Source: Kosakonia arachidis
GTDB lineage: Bacteria; Pseudomonadota; Gammaproteobacteria; Enterobacterales; Enterobacteriaceae
Length of the DNA stretch: 64,000 nt
Direction: 5' to 3'
Assembly: GCF_900116535.1 (NCBI RefSeq)
Contig: NZ_FPAU01000004.1
Span: forward strand, 1-64,000
Below are positions 49,848-60,103 of the stretch, one piece after another; position 1 is the first letter of the stretch; the number at the start of each line of letters is the position of its first letter. The notes under the pieces are model-generated. The model was not told the DNA's origin and did not search any database. It saw only the letters and a list, made by a program, of their open reading frames with translations. The position numbers and the translations under genes were made by a program.

Positions 49848-50507
49848 ATGGACTTAATACACTTCCTTATTGATTTCGTTCTGCATATCGATGTGCATCT
49901 GGCGGAACTGGTCGCACAATATGGCATCTGGGTTTATGCGATCCTGTTTGTGATCCTCTTTTGCGAAACCGGGCTGGTGGTTACGCCTTTCCTGCCGGGG
50001 GATTCGCTGCTGTTTGTCGCTGGCGCGCTGGCCTCTCTTGGCACGAATGATCTGAATGTGCATCTGATGGTTGTATTGATGCTTATTGCCGCAATTGCCG
50101 GTGACGCCGTCAACTACACCATTGGGCGACTTTTTGGCGATCGATTATTTAGTAATCCGGATTCAAAGATTTTCCGTCGCAGCTATCTTGATAAAACCCA
50201 TCAGTTTTATGAACGGCATGGCGGCAAAACGATTATTCTGGCGCGTTTTGTACCGATTGTGCGGACATTTGCACCGTTTGTTGCCGGAATGGGGCATATG
50301 TCCTATCGCCACTTCGCCCTTTTCAACGTAGCAGGTGCGCTTTTATGGGTACTGCTGTTCACCTACGCCGGGTATTTCTTTGGCACCCTGCCGATGGTTC
50401 AAGAAAATCTTAAGCTGTTAATTGTGGCAATCATCGTGGTGTCTATACTTCCGGGTGTAATTGAGATTATTCGTCACCGACGCGCTGCGGCAAAGCAGAT
50501 AAAATAA
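49848..50507 (+). CDS. dedA: DedA-family membrane protein DedA
   Basis: A 219-aa inner-membrane protein of the DedA/VTT family, involved in lipid carrier flipping and proton-motive-force homeostasis. Family residues are visible in [33 protein letters not shown] and [19 protein letters not shown], with several membrane helices. It lies 28 bp after truA and about 100 bp before accD. Confidence 0.95.
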   Translation: MDLIHFLIDFVLHIDVHLAELVAQYGIWVYAILFVILFCETGLVVTPFLPGDSLLFVAGALASLGTNDLNVHLMVVLMLIAAIAGDAVNYTIGRLFGDRLFSNPDSKIFRRSYLDKTHQFYERHGGKTIILARFVPIVRTFAPFVAGMGHMSYRHFALFNVAGALLWVLLFTYAGYFFGTLPMVQENLKLLIVAIIVVSILPGVIEIIRHRRAAAKQIK

Positions 50508-50610
50508 GGGCGCTATAGCGGTTCGACCACTTTTTTATCCCAAGTTGCGAACTGTTATGTTTTAATGTGCACCATTTATGGGCTACCAGGTTCATGTATA
50601 AAGGTTATCA

Positions 50611-51525
50611 ATGAGCTGGATTGAAAGAATTAAGAGCAACATCACTCCCACCCGCAAGGCAAGTATCCCTGAAGGGGTGTGGACAAAATGCGATAGCTGC
50701 GGTCAGGTGCTGTACCGCGCCGAGCTGGAGCGTAACCTTGAGGTCTGCCCGAAATGCGATCACCACATGCGGATGTCAGCGCGTAATCGCCTGCATAGCT
50801 TGCTGGACGAAGGTTCGCTGGTAGAACTGGGTAGCGAGCTTGAGCCGAAAGATGTGCTCAAGTTCCGTGATTCAAAAAAATACAAAGACCGTCTGGCGAC
50901 AGCCCAGAAAGAGACCGGCGAGAAAGACGCGCTGGTAGTAATGAAAGGCACGCTGCACGGCATGCCGATTGTGGCTGCGGCATTTGAGTTCTCCTTTATG
51001 GGAGGCTCCATGGGTTCCGTCGTTGGCGCACGCTTTGTGCGTGCTGTCGAGCAGGCGCTGGAAGACAACTGCCCGCTGATCTGTTTCTCCGCTTCCGGCG
51101 GCGCCCGCATGCAGGAAGCGCTGATGTCGCTGATGCAGATGGCGAAAACTTCTGCTGCACTGGCGAAAATGCAGGAGCGCGGTCTGCCCTATATCTCCGT
51201 GCTAACCGACCCGACCATGGGCGGCGTTTCCGCAAGTTTTGCGATGCTGGGCGATCTGAACATCGCAGAACCGAAAGCGCTGATCGGCTTTGCCGGCCCG
51301 CGCGTTATCGAGCAGACCGTACGTGAGAAACTGCCGCCGGGCTTCCAGCGTAGTGAGTTCCTTATCGAAAAAGGCGCGATTGATATGATTATCCGCCGTC
51401 CCGAACTGCGTATGAAGCTGGCACGTATTCTGGCAAAGCTGATGAATCTGCCTGCGCCGAATCCGGATGAATCGCATGTTGGCACGGTGACTCCGTTACC
51501 GGTCGATCAGGAAGGCGAAGCCTGA
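50611..51525 (+). CDS. accD: Acetyl-CoA carboxylase carboxyltransferase subunit beta
   Basis: A 304-aa subunit that with AccA moves the carboxyl group from biotin to acetyl-CoA, the first step of fatty acid synthesis. The N-terminal zinc ribbon ([17 protein letters not shown]) can bind nucleic acid, and the crotonase-fold core includes [19 protein letters not shown] and [12 protein letters not shown]. folC follows after 70 bp. Confidence 0.97.
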   Translation: MSWIERIKSNITPTRKASIPEGVWTKCDSCGQVLYRAELERNLEVCPKCDHHMRMSARNRLHSLLDEGSLVELGSELEPKDVLKFRDSKKYKDRLATAQKETGEKDALVVMKGTLHGMPIVAAAFEFSFMGGSMGSVVGARFVRAVEQALEDNCPLICFSASGGARMQEALMSLMQMAKTSAALAKMQERGLPYISVLTDPTMGGVSASFAMLGDLNIAEPKALIGFAGPRVIEQTVREKLPPGFQRSEFLIEKGAIDMIIRRPELRMKLARILAKLMNLPAPNPDESHVGTVTPLPVDQEGEA

Positions 51526-51536
51526 TAATACCGAAG

Positions 51537-51568
51537 GGCAGGGCCATCAGGCGCTGCCTTTTTGCTTT
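51537..51568 (+). terminator. Hairpin between accD and folC
   Basis: GGCAG and CTGCC around a partly paired loop, followed by TTTTTGCTTTT, make a probable weak terminator after accD. Confidence 0.55.
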
Positions 51569-51595
51569 TCAAACCGTACATTATCAACGGGCATC

Positions 51596-52864
51596 ATGGA
51601 CACTAAATGCATTCCGCAAGCCACGTCGCCCCTGGCCGCGTGGCTTTTTTATCTGGAAAACCTGCACAGTAAAACCATCGATCTGGGGCTTGAGCGCGTA
51701 AGCCTGGTGGCTGCGCGCCTTGATGTGCTCCGCCCCGCACCGTTTGTTTTTACCGTCGCTGGAACTAATGGCAAAGGCACCACTTGCCGTACGCTGGAGT
51801 CGATTCTGCTGGCGGCGGGCTATCGGGTTGGCGTTTACAGTTCGCCGCACTTGGTGCGCTATACCGAACGCGTGCGCATCCAGGGCGAAGAGCTGGCTGA
51901 AAGCGAACATACCCGCTCTTTTGCGGAGATTGAAGCGGTTCGTGGCGAGATTTCACTCAGCTATTTTGAATATGGCACTCTGTCAGCGCTGTGGTTGTTT
52001 AAGCAGTCGCAGCTCGACGTTGTGATCCTCGAAGTAGGACTGGGGGGTCGGCTGGATGCCACCAATTTGGTGGATGCGGATGTCTCTGTGGTCACCAGCA
52101 TTGCGCTGGATCACACCGATTGGCTTGGCCCTGACCGTGAAAGCATTGGCCGCGAAAAAGCGGGCGTCTTCCGCGGTGGTAAACCGGCAGTGGTCGGTGA
52201 ACCGGATATGCCGCAGTCCATTGCCGATGTGGCACAGGAGAAGGGCGCGCTGCTGTTGCGTCGGGGCGTTGACTGGCATTATGGCGTTAACGCGCAGGGC
52301 TGGCATTTTAGCGATGCTCTGGGCGAGCTTACCGAACTGCCGTTGCCGCAGGTACCGCAGCCAAATGCGGCAACCGCGCTGGCTGCGCTGCGTGCCAGTA
52401 AGCTCGCGGTCAGCGAACAGGCGATCCGCGACGGTATTGCCGGTGCTATTTTACCTGGACGTTTCCAGATTATCAGCGAGTCGCCGCGTCTGATCCTCGA
52501 TGTCGCCCACAATCCTCACGCTGCGGCTTACCTTGCCAGCCGTCTTGCCACGTTACCGAAGAAGGGCCACGTACTGGCGGTGATTGGCATGTTGCATGAC
52601 AAAGACATCGTCGGGACGCTTGCCTGTCTGGAGCCAGTGGTCGATAGCTGGTATTGTGCCCCACTGGAGGGGCCGCGCGGCGCAACGGCAGAACAATTGC
52701 TGGAGCATCTGAATTCTGGCCGCGCGTGGCCGGATGTTGCACAGGCCTGGCAGGCGGCGATGGCCGATGCTGACGCCAACGATACTGTTCTGGTGTGTGG
52801 ATCGTTCCACACGGTGGCACATGTCATGGAAGCAATGGATGCGGGGAGAACCGGTGGCAAGTAA
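51596..52864 (+). CDS. folC: Dihydrofolate synthase / folylpolyglutamate synthase
   Basis: A 422-aa Mur-ligase-family enzyme that joins glutamate to dihydropteroate and extends folate polyglutamates. The ATP-binding loop VAGTNGKGTTCRTLES, VVILEVGLGGRLDATN, SIALDHTDWLG and FDVAHNPHAA-type motif (LDVAHNPHAAAY) are all present. Its last 11 bases overlap dedD. Confidence 0.96.
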   Translation: MDTKCIPQATSPLAAWLFYLENLHSKTIDLGLERVSLVAARLDVLRPAPFVFTVAGTNGKGTTCRTLESILLAAGYRVGVYSSPHLVRYTERVRIQGEELAESEHTRSFAEIEAVRGEISLSYFEYGTLSALWLFKQSQLDVVILEVGLGGRLDATNLVDADVSVVTSIALDHTDWLGPDRESIGREKAGVFRGGKPAVVGEPDMPQSIADVAQEKGALLLRRGVDWHYGVNAQGWHFSDALGELTELPLPQVPQPNAATALAALRASKLAVSEQAIRDGIAGAILPGRFQIISESPRLILDVAHNPHAAAYLASRLATLPKKGHVLAVIGMLHDKDIVGTLACLEPVVDSWYCAPLEGPRGATAEQLLEHLNSGRAWPDVAQAWQAAMADADANDTVLVCGSFHTVAHVMEAMDAGRTGGK

Positions 52865-53564
52865 GTTTCAGAACCGTTTGATGGGTACCATTGTGCTGGT
52901 TGCGCTCGGGGTTATTATTCTTCCCGGGCTTCTCGACGGGCAGAAAAAACATTACCAGGATGAGTTTGCCGCGATCCCGCTGGTGCCGAAACCTGGCGAT
53001 CGCGATGAACCAGACATGATGCCCGCTGCGACGCAGGCACTTCCGGCGCAGCCGCCGGAAGGCGCGGCAGAAGAGGTGCGCGCTGGCGATGCAGAAGCAC
53101 CCTCGCTGGATGCTTCAAGGCTGGCGGCGAACGGCACTCCGCAACCGGAAGTCACCAGCACGCCGGTTGAGCAACCGAAACCTAAACCACAGCCAAAACC
53201 GCAGGTGCAGCAACAGAGCGCGCCGCCTGTAACGCGTGATAAAGCCAGCGAGCAACTCACTGTGACAAACGAAGCATCAGCGCCGCCAGCGAAAGCGCAG
53301 GACGACAAAGCGGTGCCAACCGGTAAGGCGTATGTGGTGCAGCTTGGCGCGCTGAAGAACGCGGATAAAGTGAATGAAATCGTTGGTAAATTACGTGGTG
53401 CAGGTTATCGCGTTTACACGTCGCCGACGACGCCTGTTCAGGGTAAAATCACCCGTATTCTGGTGGGGCCGGATGCATCACGGGATAAGCTGAAAGGCTC
53501 GCTGGAGGAGTTAAAACAGCTCTCGGGGCTGAGCGGCGTGGTGATGGGGTATACGCCAAACTAA
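52854..53564 (+). CDS. dedD: Cell-division SPOR protein DedD
   Basis: A 236-aa bitopic membrane protein. One N-terminal membrane span (MGTIVLVALGVIILPGLLDG) is followed by a long Pro/Ala/Lys/Gln-rich periplasmic linker (about 60-160). The C-terminal SPOR domain (YVVQLGALKNADKVNEIVGK...) binds denuded septal glycan. The GTG at 52854 gives the conserved start MASKFQNR and overlaps folC. The linker differs in length and sequence from E. coli, as is common. Confidence 0.94.
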   Translation: MASKFQNRLMGTIVLVALGVIILPGLLDGQKKHYQDEFAAIPLVPKPGDRDEPDMMPAATQALPAQPPEGAAEEVRAGDAEAPSLDASRLAANGTPQPEVTSTPVEQPKPKPQPKPQVQQQSAPPVTRDKASEQLTVTNEASAPPAKAQDDKAVPTGKAYVVQLGALKNADKVNEIVGKLRGAGYRVYTSPTTPVQGKITRILVGPDASRDKLKGSLEELKQLSGLSGVVMGYTPN

Positions 53565-53721
53565 AGGCCGAAGAAAAAAAAAGCGCCACTTCTCATCCCT
53601 CTTTGCACGGTAAAGCGGGCAGGGATGAAGGGAAATAATGCCCTGATGACAGGCAACCGGAACCGTGGCGTTGAATATTTTTTCAGCGCCATTTTTATTT
53701 CCGCGCGGGAAGGAAATCCCT

Positions 53722-53737
53722 ACGCAAACGTTTTCTT
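53722..53737. promoter_or_regulatory. PurR operator of cvpA-purF
   Basis: ACGCAAACGTTTTCTT matches the PUR box consensus and lies 57 bp before cvpA. PurR with hypoxanthine or guanine represses this operon in E. coli. Confidence 0.9.
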
Positions 53738-53793
53738 TTTCTGTTAGAATGCGCCCCGAACTGGACGACAGGGCGTAAAATCGTGGGACACAT

Positions 53794-54282
53794 ATGGTCT
53801 GGATTGATTACGCCATCATTGCGGTGATTGGTTTTTCTTGTCTGGTAAGCCTGATCCGCGGCTTTGTTCGTGAAGCGTTATCGCTGGTGACATGGGGCTG
53901 TGCTTTCTTTGTCGCCAGTCATTACTACACTTACCTGTCTGTCTGGTTCACGGGCTTTGAAGACGAACTGGTGCGTAATGGGATAGCCATCGCGGTACTG
54001 TTCATCGCGACGCTGATTGTCGGTGCTATCGTTAACTATGTGATCAGTGCGCTGGTCGAGAAGACTGGCCTGTCGGGTACAGACAGAGTACTGGGGATCT
54101 GTTTTGGCGCGCTACGCGGCGTACTGATCGTCGCCGCCATTCTGTTCTTTCTCGATACCTTTACCGGGCTGTCGAAAAGTGAAGACTGGCAGAAGTCGCA
54201 GCTTATCCCGCAATTCAGCTTCATCATCAGATGGTTTTTTGACTATCTGCAAAGTTCGTCGAGTTTCTTGCCCAGGGCATAG
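53794..54282 (+). CDS. cvpA: Colicin V production protein CvpA
   Basis: A 162-aa inner-membrane protein with four predicted helices (e.g. YAIIAVIGFSCLVSLIRG, LVTWGCAFFVASHYY) and the family RGFVREALSL and GTDRVLGICFGALRGVLIV motifs. It affects colicin V export and envelope stress, but its molecular role is unclear. It heads the PurR-controlled operon; purF follows after 33 bp. Confidence 0.95.
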   Translation: MVWIDYAIIAVIGFSCLVSLIRGFVREALSLVTWGCAFFVASHYYTYLSVWFTGFEDELVRNGIAIAVLFIATLIVGAIVNYVISALVEKTGLSGTDRVLGICFGALRGVLIVAAILFFLDTFTGLSKSEDWQKSQLIPQFSFIIRWFFDYLQSSSSFLPRA

Positions 54283-54315
54283 GCCCTGAGATGTGGCTTA
54301 ACGAGGAAAAGACGT

Positions 54316-55833
54316 ATGTGCGGTATTGTCGGTATCGCCGGTTTTATGCCGGTAAACCAGTCGATTTATGACGCGTTGTCGGTGCTTCAGCACCGTGGGC
54401 AGGATGCCGCAGGCATCATCACCATCGACGAAAACAACTGTTTCCGTCTGCGTAAGGCGAACGGTCTGGTGAATGATGTATTCGAGGCCCGCCATATGCA
54501 GCGCCTGCAAGGCAATATGGGGATTGGCCACGTACGTTATCCTACCGCGGGTAGTTCCAGCGCATCTGAAGCACAGCCGTTTTACGTAAACTCCCCTTAC
54601 GGCATCACGCTGGCGCACAACGGCAATCTGACCAATGCGCATGAGTTGCGTAAAAAGCTGTTCGAAGAGAAGCGCCGCCACATTAACACTACTTCTGATT
54701 CTGAAATCCTGCTCAATGTGTTTGCCAGCGAGCTGGATAACTTCCGCCATTACCCGCTGGAAGCTGACAATGTGTTTGCCGCCATTGCTGGCACTAACCG
54801 CCAGATCCGCGGTGCTTATGCCTGCGTGGCGATGATTATCGGCCACGGTATGGTGGCTTTTCGCGATCCGAATGGCATTCGCCCGCTGGTGCTGGGCAAA
54901 CGTGAAATCGGCGATGGCCGCACTGAATATATGGTGGCGTCTGAAAGCGTGGCGCTGGATACGCTGGGCTTCGAATTCCTGCGTGATGTAGCGCCGGGCG
55001 AAGCAGTGTATATTACCGAAAAAGGCCAGCTGTTCAGCCGCCAGTGCGCAGATAACCCGGTCAGCAACCCGTGCCTGTTCGAATACGTTTATTTTGCGCG
55101 TCCGGACTCTTTCATCGACAAAATTTCCGTCTACAGTGCCCGCGTCAATATGGGTACTAAGTTGGGCGAGAAAATCGCGCGCGAATGGGAAGATCTGGAT
55201 ATCGACGTGGTCATTCCTATCCCGGAAACGTCCTGCGATATCGCGCTGGAAATTGCGCGTATCCTTGGTAAACCGTACCGTCAGGGCTTTGTGAAGAATC
55301 GCTATGTTGGTCGTACCTTTATCATGCCGGGACAGCAACTGCGTCGTAAATCCGTACGCCGTAAGTTGAACGCAAATCGTGCTGAGTTTCGCGATAAAAA
55401 CGTGCTGCTGGTCGATGACTCCATTGTGCGCGGCACCACTTCCGAACAGATTATCGAGATGGCTCGCGAAGCCGGGGCGAAAAAAGTGTACCTCGTTTCC
55501 GCTGCGCCGGAGATTCGCTTCCCGAACGTTTACGGCATCGATATGCCGACGGCCAATGAGCTGATCGCCCACGGGCGCGAAGTGGATGAAATCCGCCAGA
55601 TCATCGGCGCTGATGGCCTGATTTTCCAGGATCTCAACGATCTTATCGAGGCAGTACGCTCTGAAAATCCGGATATCCAGCAGTTTGAATGCTCGGTGTT
55701 CAACGGTGTGTATGTCACCAAAGATGTTGATCAGAAGTACCTTGATTATCTCGACTCCTTGCGTAATGACGATGCTAAAGCGGTGCAGCGTCAGAACGAA
55801 GTGGAAAGCTTAGAGATGCATAACGAAGGTTGA
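54316..55833 (+). CDS. purF: Amidophosphoribosyltransferase PurF
   Basis: A 505-aa enzyme for the first step of purine synthesis, turning PRPP and glutamine into phosphoribosylamine. After Met removal, the N-terminal Cys ([13 protein letters not shown]) is the glutaminase nucleophile. The PRPP-binding motif [14 protein letters not shown] lies near residue 363. Length equals E. coli. A GC-rich hairpin separates it from ubiX. Confidence 0.97.
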   Translation: MCGIVGIAGFMPVNQSIYDALSVLQHRGQDAAGIITIDENNCFRLRKANGLVNDVFEARHMQRLQGNMGIGHVRYPTAGSSSASEAQPFYVNSPYGITLAHNGNLTNAHELRKKLFEEKRRHINTTSDSEILLNVFASELDNFRHYPLEADNVFAAIAGTNRQIRGAYACVAMIIGHGMVAFRDPNGIRPLVLGKREIGDGRTEYMVASESVALDTLGFEFLRDVAPGEAVYITEKGQLFSRQCADNPVSNPCLFEYVYFARPDSFIDKISVYSARVNMGTKLGEKIAREWEDLDIDVVIPIPETSCDIALEIARILGKPYRQGFVKNRYVGRTFIMPGQQLRRKSVRRKLNANRAEFRDKNVLLVDDSIVRGTTSEQIIEMAREAGAKKVYLVSAAPEIRFPNVYGIDMPTANELIAHGREVDEIRQIIGADGLIFQDLNDLIEAVRSENPDIQQFECSVFNGVYVTKDVDQKYLDYLDSLRNDDAKAVQRQNEVESLEMHNEG

Positions 55834-55840
55834 TCCTGCC

Positions 55841-55864
55841 GCGCCCCTCCATCATGAGGGGCGC
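55841..55864 (+). terminator. Hairpin between purF and ubiX
   Basis: GCGCCCCT and AGGGGCGC form a perfect 8-bp stem around an 8-base loop. The T-tract is missing, so it probably acts as attenuator or RNA stabiliser rather than full terminator. Confidence 0.6.
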
Positions 55865-55926
55865 AATCTGTTGCAACGCCCTCTATAATCAGGCAAAGTT
55901 CGTCCGACAAAAAAGGGGCAACAATC

Positions 55927-56508
55927 ATGAAACGACTCATTGTGGGAATCTCTGGTGCCAGTGGCGCAATCTACGGCGTTCGCTTGTTGCAGGTGCTGCG
56001 CGACGTGGCAGAGGTTGAAACCCATCTGGTAATGAGTCAGGCGGCCCGCCAGACGCTGGCGCTGGAAACTGATTTTTCTCTGCGCGATGTACAGGCGCTG
56101 GCGAATGTGGTGCATGATGCGCGCGATATCGCCGCCAGTATCTCGTCCGGTTCGTTTAAAACGGCAGGTATGGTGATTCTTCCTTGCTCGATCAAAACCC
56201 TCTCAGGTATTGTGCACAGCTACACTGACAGCTTGCTGACGCGTGCGGCAGATGTGGTGCTGAAAGAGCGCAGGCCGCTGGTGCTGTGCGTGCGTGAAAC
56301 GCCGCTGCACCTTGGGCATTTGCGCTTGATGACCCAGGCGGCGGAACTGGGCGTGGTAATCATGCCGCCGGTACCGGCGTTTTATCACCGGCCGCACAGT
56401 CTGGAGGCGGTGATTGATCAGACCGTTAATCGTGTGCTCGATCAGTTTGATATTGCGTTGCCGGAAGATCTGTTTGCCCGCTGGCAAGGAAGCGATGCCG
56501 CAAAATAG
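55927..56508 (+). CDS. ubiX: Flavin prenyltransferase UbiX
   Basis: A 193-aa flavoprotein that makes prenylated FMN, the cofactor of the UbiD decarboxylase in ubiquinone synthesis. The flavin-binding IVGISGASGAIYGVRLLQVL and SSGSFKTAGMVILPCSIKTLSGI are diagnostic. A ribosome site GGGGCAA precedes the ATG. It follows purF in the same direction, as in E. coli. Confidence 0.95.
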   Translation: MKRLIVGISGASGAIYGVRLLQVLRDVAEVETHLVMSQAARQTLALETDFSLRDVQALANVVHDARDIAASISSGSFKTAGMVILPCSIKTLSGIVHSYTDSLLTRAADVVLKERRPLVLCVRETPLHLGHLRLMTQAAELGVVIMPPVPAFYHRPHSLEAVIDQTVNRVLDQFDIALPEDLFARWQGSDAAK

Positions 56509-56697
56509 TGCGCCGCTATCCGGTATGCGTTTTTTTGGGGCAATTCTGCAAGCGTGATCATATCCTCAACATTTAATCCTCTTTTCCCTGTGCTATCACT
56601 CCGGTTCGTTCAGTAGACCTGCTATCTTTCATCATTAAGTAAGTTTGCAACGTTTTATTAACAAATTTAACGCGGTTTTTTTCCGGCTGCGGGAAAC

Positions 56698-56713
56698 TGG
56701 CATAAGACGTGCA
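56698..56713 (+). promoter_or_regulatory. Sigma-54 promoter of argT
   Basis: TGGCATAAGACGTGCA has GG and GC at -24/-12 spacing and closely fits TGGCAC-N5-TTGCA, matching the nitrogen-regulated argT promoter of E. coli and Salmonella. Confidence 0.75.
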
Positions 56714-56780
56714 AGGTAACTGCCAGCAACACACAACACAACGTAATACAGAATAAAAACAGAACACTTGAGGGTAATGT

Positions 56781-57563
56781 ATGAAGAAGACGGTTCTCGC
56801 TCTGTCTTTACTGTTGGGCCTGTCAGCGACAGCCAGCGTTTTTGCAGCGCTTCCCCACACAGTGCGTATCGGTACTGATCCAACCTATGCGCCGTTCTCA
56901 TCGAAAGATGCGAAAGGGGACGTCGTGGGTTTTGATATCGATCTCGGCAACGAAATGTGCAAACGCATTCATGTGAAATGCACTTGGGTCAGCAGCGATT
57001 TTGATTCGCTGATCCCGTCGCTGAAAGCGAAAAAAATCGACGCCATCATCTCTTCTCTGTCGATTACGGAAAAACGTCAGCAGGAAATTGCATTCTCTGA
57101 CAAGCTCTACGCCGCCGATTCCCGCCTGATCGCTGCCAAAGGCTCACTGATTCAGCCGACGTTGGATTCTCTGAAAGGCAAGCATGTTGGTGTATTGCAG
57201 GGCTCTACTCAGGAAAGTTATGCCAATGATAACTGGCGTACCAAAGGCATTGATGTAGTGACCTACCAGAACCAGGACCTGATTTACTCGGACCTCGCAG
57301 CGGGCCGCCTGGATGCGGCATTCCAGGATGAAGTCGCTGCCAGCGAAGGCTTCCTGAAACAACCTGCCGGAAAAGACTTCGCTTTTGCTGGCCCGTCAGT
57401 GAAAGATAAGAAATACTTCGGCGACGGCACTGGTATTGGTCTTCGTAAAGATGATACTGAACTGAAAGCCGCGTTCGACAAAGCGTTTGCCGCAATGCGT
57501 AAAGATGGCACCTACGACAAACTCGCCAAAAAGTACTTTGACTTTAACGTCTACGGCGATTAA
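56781..57563 (+). CDS. argT: Lysine/arginine/ornithine-binding protein ArgT
   Basis: A 260-aa periplasmic binding protein with a 22-residue signal peptide ending VFAA. It starts [27 protein letters not shown], the family ligand-binding signature. It delivers basic amino acids to the HisQMP transporter. It is a paralogue of HisJ, the next gene, reflecting an old duplication. The sigma-54 site at 56698 suggests nitrogen control. An inverted repeat at 57600-57631 follows it. Confidence 0.95.
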   Translation: MKKTVLALSLLLGLSATASVFAALPHTVRIGTDPTYAPFSSKDAKGDVVGFDIDLGNEMCKRIHVKCTWVSSDFDSLIPSLKAKKIDAIISSLSITEKRQQEIAFSDKLYAADSRLIAAKGSLIQPTLDSLKGKHVGVLQGSTQESYANDNWRTKGIDVVTYQNQDLIYSDLAAGRLDAAFQDEVAASEGFLKQPAGKDFAFAGPSVKDKKYFGDGTGIGLRKDDTELKAAFDKAFAAMRKDGTYDKLAKKYFDFNVYGD

Positions 57564-57599
57564 GGCTGCATAACCCGGCTCATCCGGGATGAGGGAAAT

Positions 57600-57631
57600 A
57601 TGCACCACGTTGAATAACTGGCGTGGTGCAT
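57600..57631 (+). terminator. Hairpin after argT
   Basis: ATGCACCACG (57600-57609) pairs perfectly with CGTGGTGCAT (57622-57631). The T-tract is poor, so termination may be partial. Confidence 0.55.
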
Positions 57632-57666
57632 TTATACGGTAAATGTTTCGTTATGGTGCGCACTGC

Positions 57667-57682
57667 GCACTATGTTGGTGCA
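57667..57682. promoter_or_regulatory. NtrC-like site upstream of hisJ
   Basis: GCACTATGTTGGTGCA matches the remembered NtrC consensus GCACCATATTGGTGCA at 14 of 16 bases and lies about 80 bp upstream of a sigma-54-like promoter. Confidence 0.55.
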
Positions 57683-57760
57683 TCAATGCATAGTTAAGCA
57701 TCCACACTGCAAAAAAAGCCAGCTCACGGGCATAATTTTTTGCCTTGCCGGGGCATATGA

Positions 57761-57776
57761 TGGCACGATAACGGCA
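57761..57776 (+). promoter_or_regulatory. Sigma-54-like promoter of hisJ
   Basis: TGGCACGATAACGGCA keeps the full TGGCACG -24 element and GC at -12, 51 bp before the hisJ ATG. With the NtrC-like site it suggests nitrogen control of the histidine transporter. Confidence 0.55.
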
Positions 57777-57827
57777 CCGTATTGTTCTGAGAATTCCCTT
57801 AGGAAAGACAGTCTGTTGAGGATAATG

Positions 57828-58610
57828 ATGAAAAAACTGGTGCTCTCCCTTTCGCTGGCGCTTGTGTTTTCCAGCGTTTCTACTGTGTTCGCCGCTATTC
57901 CGCAAAAATTACGTATTGGTACCGATCCCACTTATGCGCCTTTTGAATCGAAGAATGCGCAGGGCGAATTGATCGGTTTTGACATCGATTTAGCGAAAGA
58001 ACTGTGCAAACGCATCAAAACCCAGTGTGTGTTTGTTGAGAACCCGCTGGATGCACTGATTCCCTCGCTGAAAGCGAAAAAAATTGACGCCATTATGTCA
58101 TCGCTCTCCATTACTGAAAAACGCCAGCAGGAAATTGATTTCACCGACAAGCTTTACGCGGCGGATTCCCGACTGGTGGTTGCGAAAAATTCTGACATCC
58201 AGCCGGATCTGGACAAGCTGAAAGGCAAGCGCGTCGGCGTGTTGCAGGGCACCACGCAGGAAACTTACGGTAACGTAAACTGGGCACCAAAAGGCGTGGA
58301 AATCGTCTCTTATCAGGGCCAGGACAACATCTACTCTGATCTGACTGCCGGCCGTATTGATGCCGCGTTCCAGGATGAAGTGGCAGCCAGCGAAGGTTTC
58401 CTGAAAACGCCGGTTGGCAAAGATTACAAATTTGGTGGTCCGTCCATCAAAGATGAGAAATTGTTTGGCGTCGGTACTGGCATGGGCGTGCGCAAAGGTG
58501 ATACCGAACTGCGCGATGCGCTGAACAAAGCGTTTGCTGAAATGCGTGCGGACGGCACTTACGAAAAGCTGGCGAAGAAATACTTTGATTTTGATGTTTA
58601 TGGTGGCTAA
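57828..58610 (+). CDS. hisJ: Histidine-binding periplasmic protein HisJ
   Basis: A 260-aa binding protein with a 22-residue signal peptide ending VFAA. The mature start [20 protein letters not shown] is conserved. It captures L-histidine for HisQMP. The second ATG of a doublet (57828) is chosen, giving K-12 length; the longer upstream frame crosses the promoter. About 86 bp with a hairpin separate it from hisQ. Confidence 0.95.
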   Translation: MKKLVLSLSLALVFSSVSTVFAAIPQKLRIGTDPTYAPFESKNAQGELIGFDIDLAKELCKRIKTQCVFVENPLDALIPSLKAKKIDAIMSSLSITEKRQQEIDFTDKLYAADSRLVVAKNSDIQPDLDKLKGKRVGVLQGTTQETYGNVNWAPKGVEIVSYQGQDNIYSDLTAGRIDAAFQDEVAASEGFLKTPVGKDYKFGGPSIKDEKLFGVGTGMGVRKGDTELRDALNKAFAEMRADGTYEKLAKKYFDFDVYGG

Positions 58611-58633
58611 TACCACCCGTGCTTAACGTGCAG

Positions 58634-58655
58634 CCCCTCTCAGATTTGGGAGGGG
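58634..58655 (+). terminator. Hairpin between hisJ and hisQ
   Basis: CCCCTC and GAGGGG form a short stem after hisJ. Such structures allow more binding protein than membrane subunits to be made from one operon. Confidence 0.5.
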
Positions 58656-58696
58656 AAAAGACACGGCAAAACACTACATACGACAGGACAGGCTGC

Positions 58697-59383
58697 ATGC
58701 TGTACGGGTTTTCTCAAGTTATATTACACGGTGCATTAGTCACTCTGGAGCTGGCCATCAGTTCGGTGGTGCTGGCGGTACTTATTGGTCTGGTGGGCGC
58801 AGGTGCGAAACTGTCGAAAAACCGGGTGCTGGCGCTGATCTTTGAAGGCTATACCACGCTCATTCGCGGTGTTCCGGATCTGGTGTTGATGCTGCTGATT
58901 TTTTACGGCCTGCAAATTGCGCTCAACAGCATCACGGATGCGCTGGGTATGGATCAACTGGATATCGATCCGATGGTAGCCGGTATTATTACCCTCGGTT
59001 TTATTTACGGCGCTTATTTTACGGAAACCTTCCGCGGCGCCTTTATGGCGGTACCTAAAGGACATATTGAGGCGGCAACGGCGTTTGGTTTTACCGGTCA
59101 GCAAATCTTCCGTCGCATACTGTTCCCGTCGATGATGCGTTACGCGCTGCCTGGTATTGGCAACAACTGGCAGGTGATCCTGAAAGCGACCGCGCTGGTT
59201 TCGCTGCTGGGACTGGAAGATGTGGTCAAAGCCACTCAGCTCGCCGGGAAAAGCACATGGCAGCCCTTTTATTTTGCTATCGTCTGCGGGGTGATTTACC
59301 TCGTTTTTACAACAGTTTCCAATGGTGTGCTGCTTTTTCTCGAACGTCGCTACTCCGTGGGTGTGAAGAGGGCTGACCTGTGA
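58697..59383 (+). CDS. hisQ: Histidine/basic amino acid ABC permease HisQ
   Basis: A 228-aa inner-membrane permease subunit with five predicted helices and the binding-protein-dependent transport loop EAATAFGFTGQQIFRRILFP. It pairs with HisM. The ATG at 58697 (MLYGFSQVI) matches K-12; its end overlaps hisM by 4 bp (GTGA-type overlap). Confidence 0.95.
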   Translation: MLYGFSQVILHGALVTLELAISSVVLAVLIGLVGAGAKLSKNRVLALIFEGYTTLIRGVPDLVLMLLIFYGLQIALNSITDALGMDQLDIDPMVAGIITLGFIYGAYFTETFRGAFMAVPKGHIEAATAFGFTGQQIFRRILFPSMMRYALPGIGNNWQVILKATALVSLLGLEDVVKATQLAGKSTWQPFYFAIVCGVIYLVFTTVSNGVLLFLERRYSVGVKRADL

Positions 59384-60096
59384 TCGAGATCATTCATGAG
59401 TACTGGCGATCGCTGCTGTGGAGCGACGGTTATCGCATGACGGGCGTGGCAATTACTCTGTGGCTGTTGATTTCATCGGTGGCAATGGGCGGCGTGTTGG
59501 CCGTGTTTCTGGCTATCGGACGTGTTTCCAGCAATAAATTTATCCGCTTTCCGATATGGTTATTTACCTACGTGTTTCGCGGTACGCCGCTTTATGTTCA
59601 GTTGCTGGTGTTCTATTCAGGCATGTACACGCTGGAGATCGTCAAGGGAACCGAGCTGCTGAATGCCTTCTTCCGTAGCGGCCTGAACTGCACGGTGCTG
59701 GCGTTGACGCTCAATACCTGTGCCTATACCACTGAGATTTTCGCTGGAGCGATCCGTTCGGTGCCGCACGGCGAAATTGAGGCGGCGCGGGCTTATGGTT
59801 TTTCGTCGTTCAAAATGTACCGCAGCATTATTCTGCCGTCGGCGCTGCGCATTGCGCTGCCTGCGTACAGTAACGAAGTGATTTTGATGCTGCACTCAAC
59901 GGCGTTGGCCTTTACCGCTACGGTGCCGGATCTGCTGAAAATTGCCCGTGATATCAATTCCGCAACTTACCAGCCGTTTACCGCGTTTGGTATTGCTGCG
60001 GTACTGTATCTGATTATCTCTTATGTGCTGATTAGCTTATTCCGTAAGGCGGAAAAGCGCTGGTTGCAGCATATGAAACCTTCTTCGACGCACTGA
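59380..60096 (+). CDS. hisM: Histidine/basic amino acid ABC permease HisM
   Basis: A 238-aa permease partner of HisQ, with five predicted helices and the EAA loop [20 protein letters not shown]. It starts with GTG overlapping the hisQ stop. hisP follows after 7 bp. Length equals K-12. Confidence 0.95.
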   Translation: MIEIIHEYWRSLLWSDGYRMTGVAITLWLLISSVAMGGVLAVFLAIGRVSSNKFIRFPIWLFTYVFRGTPLYVQLLVFYSGMYTLEIVKGTELLNAFFRSGLNCTVLALTLNTCAYTTEIFAGAIRSVPHGEIEAARAYGFSSFKMYRSIILPSALRIALPAYSNEVILMLHSTALAFTATVPDLLKIARDINSATYQPFTAFGIAAVLYLIISYVLISLFRKAEKRWLQHMKPSSTH

Positions 60097-60103
60097 GAAC
60101 ACG

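Noticed and set aside
57672-57827. An open frame extending hisJ upstream
   Set aside because: It crosses the sigma-54-like promoter and lacks similarity; the signal peptide starts at 57828.
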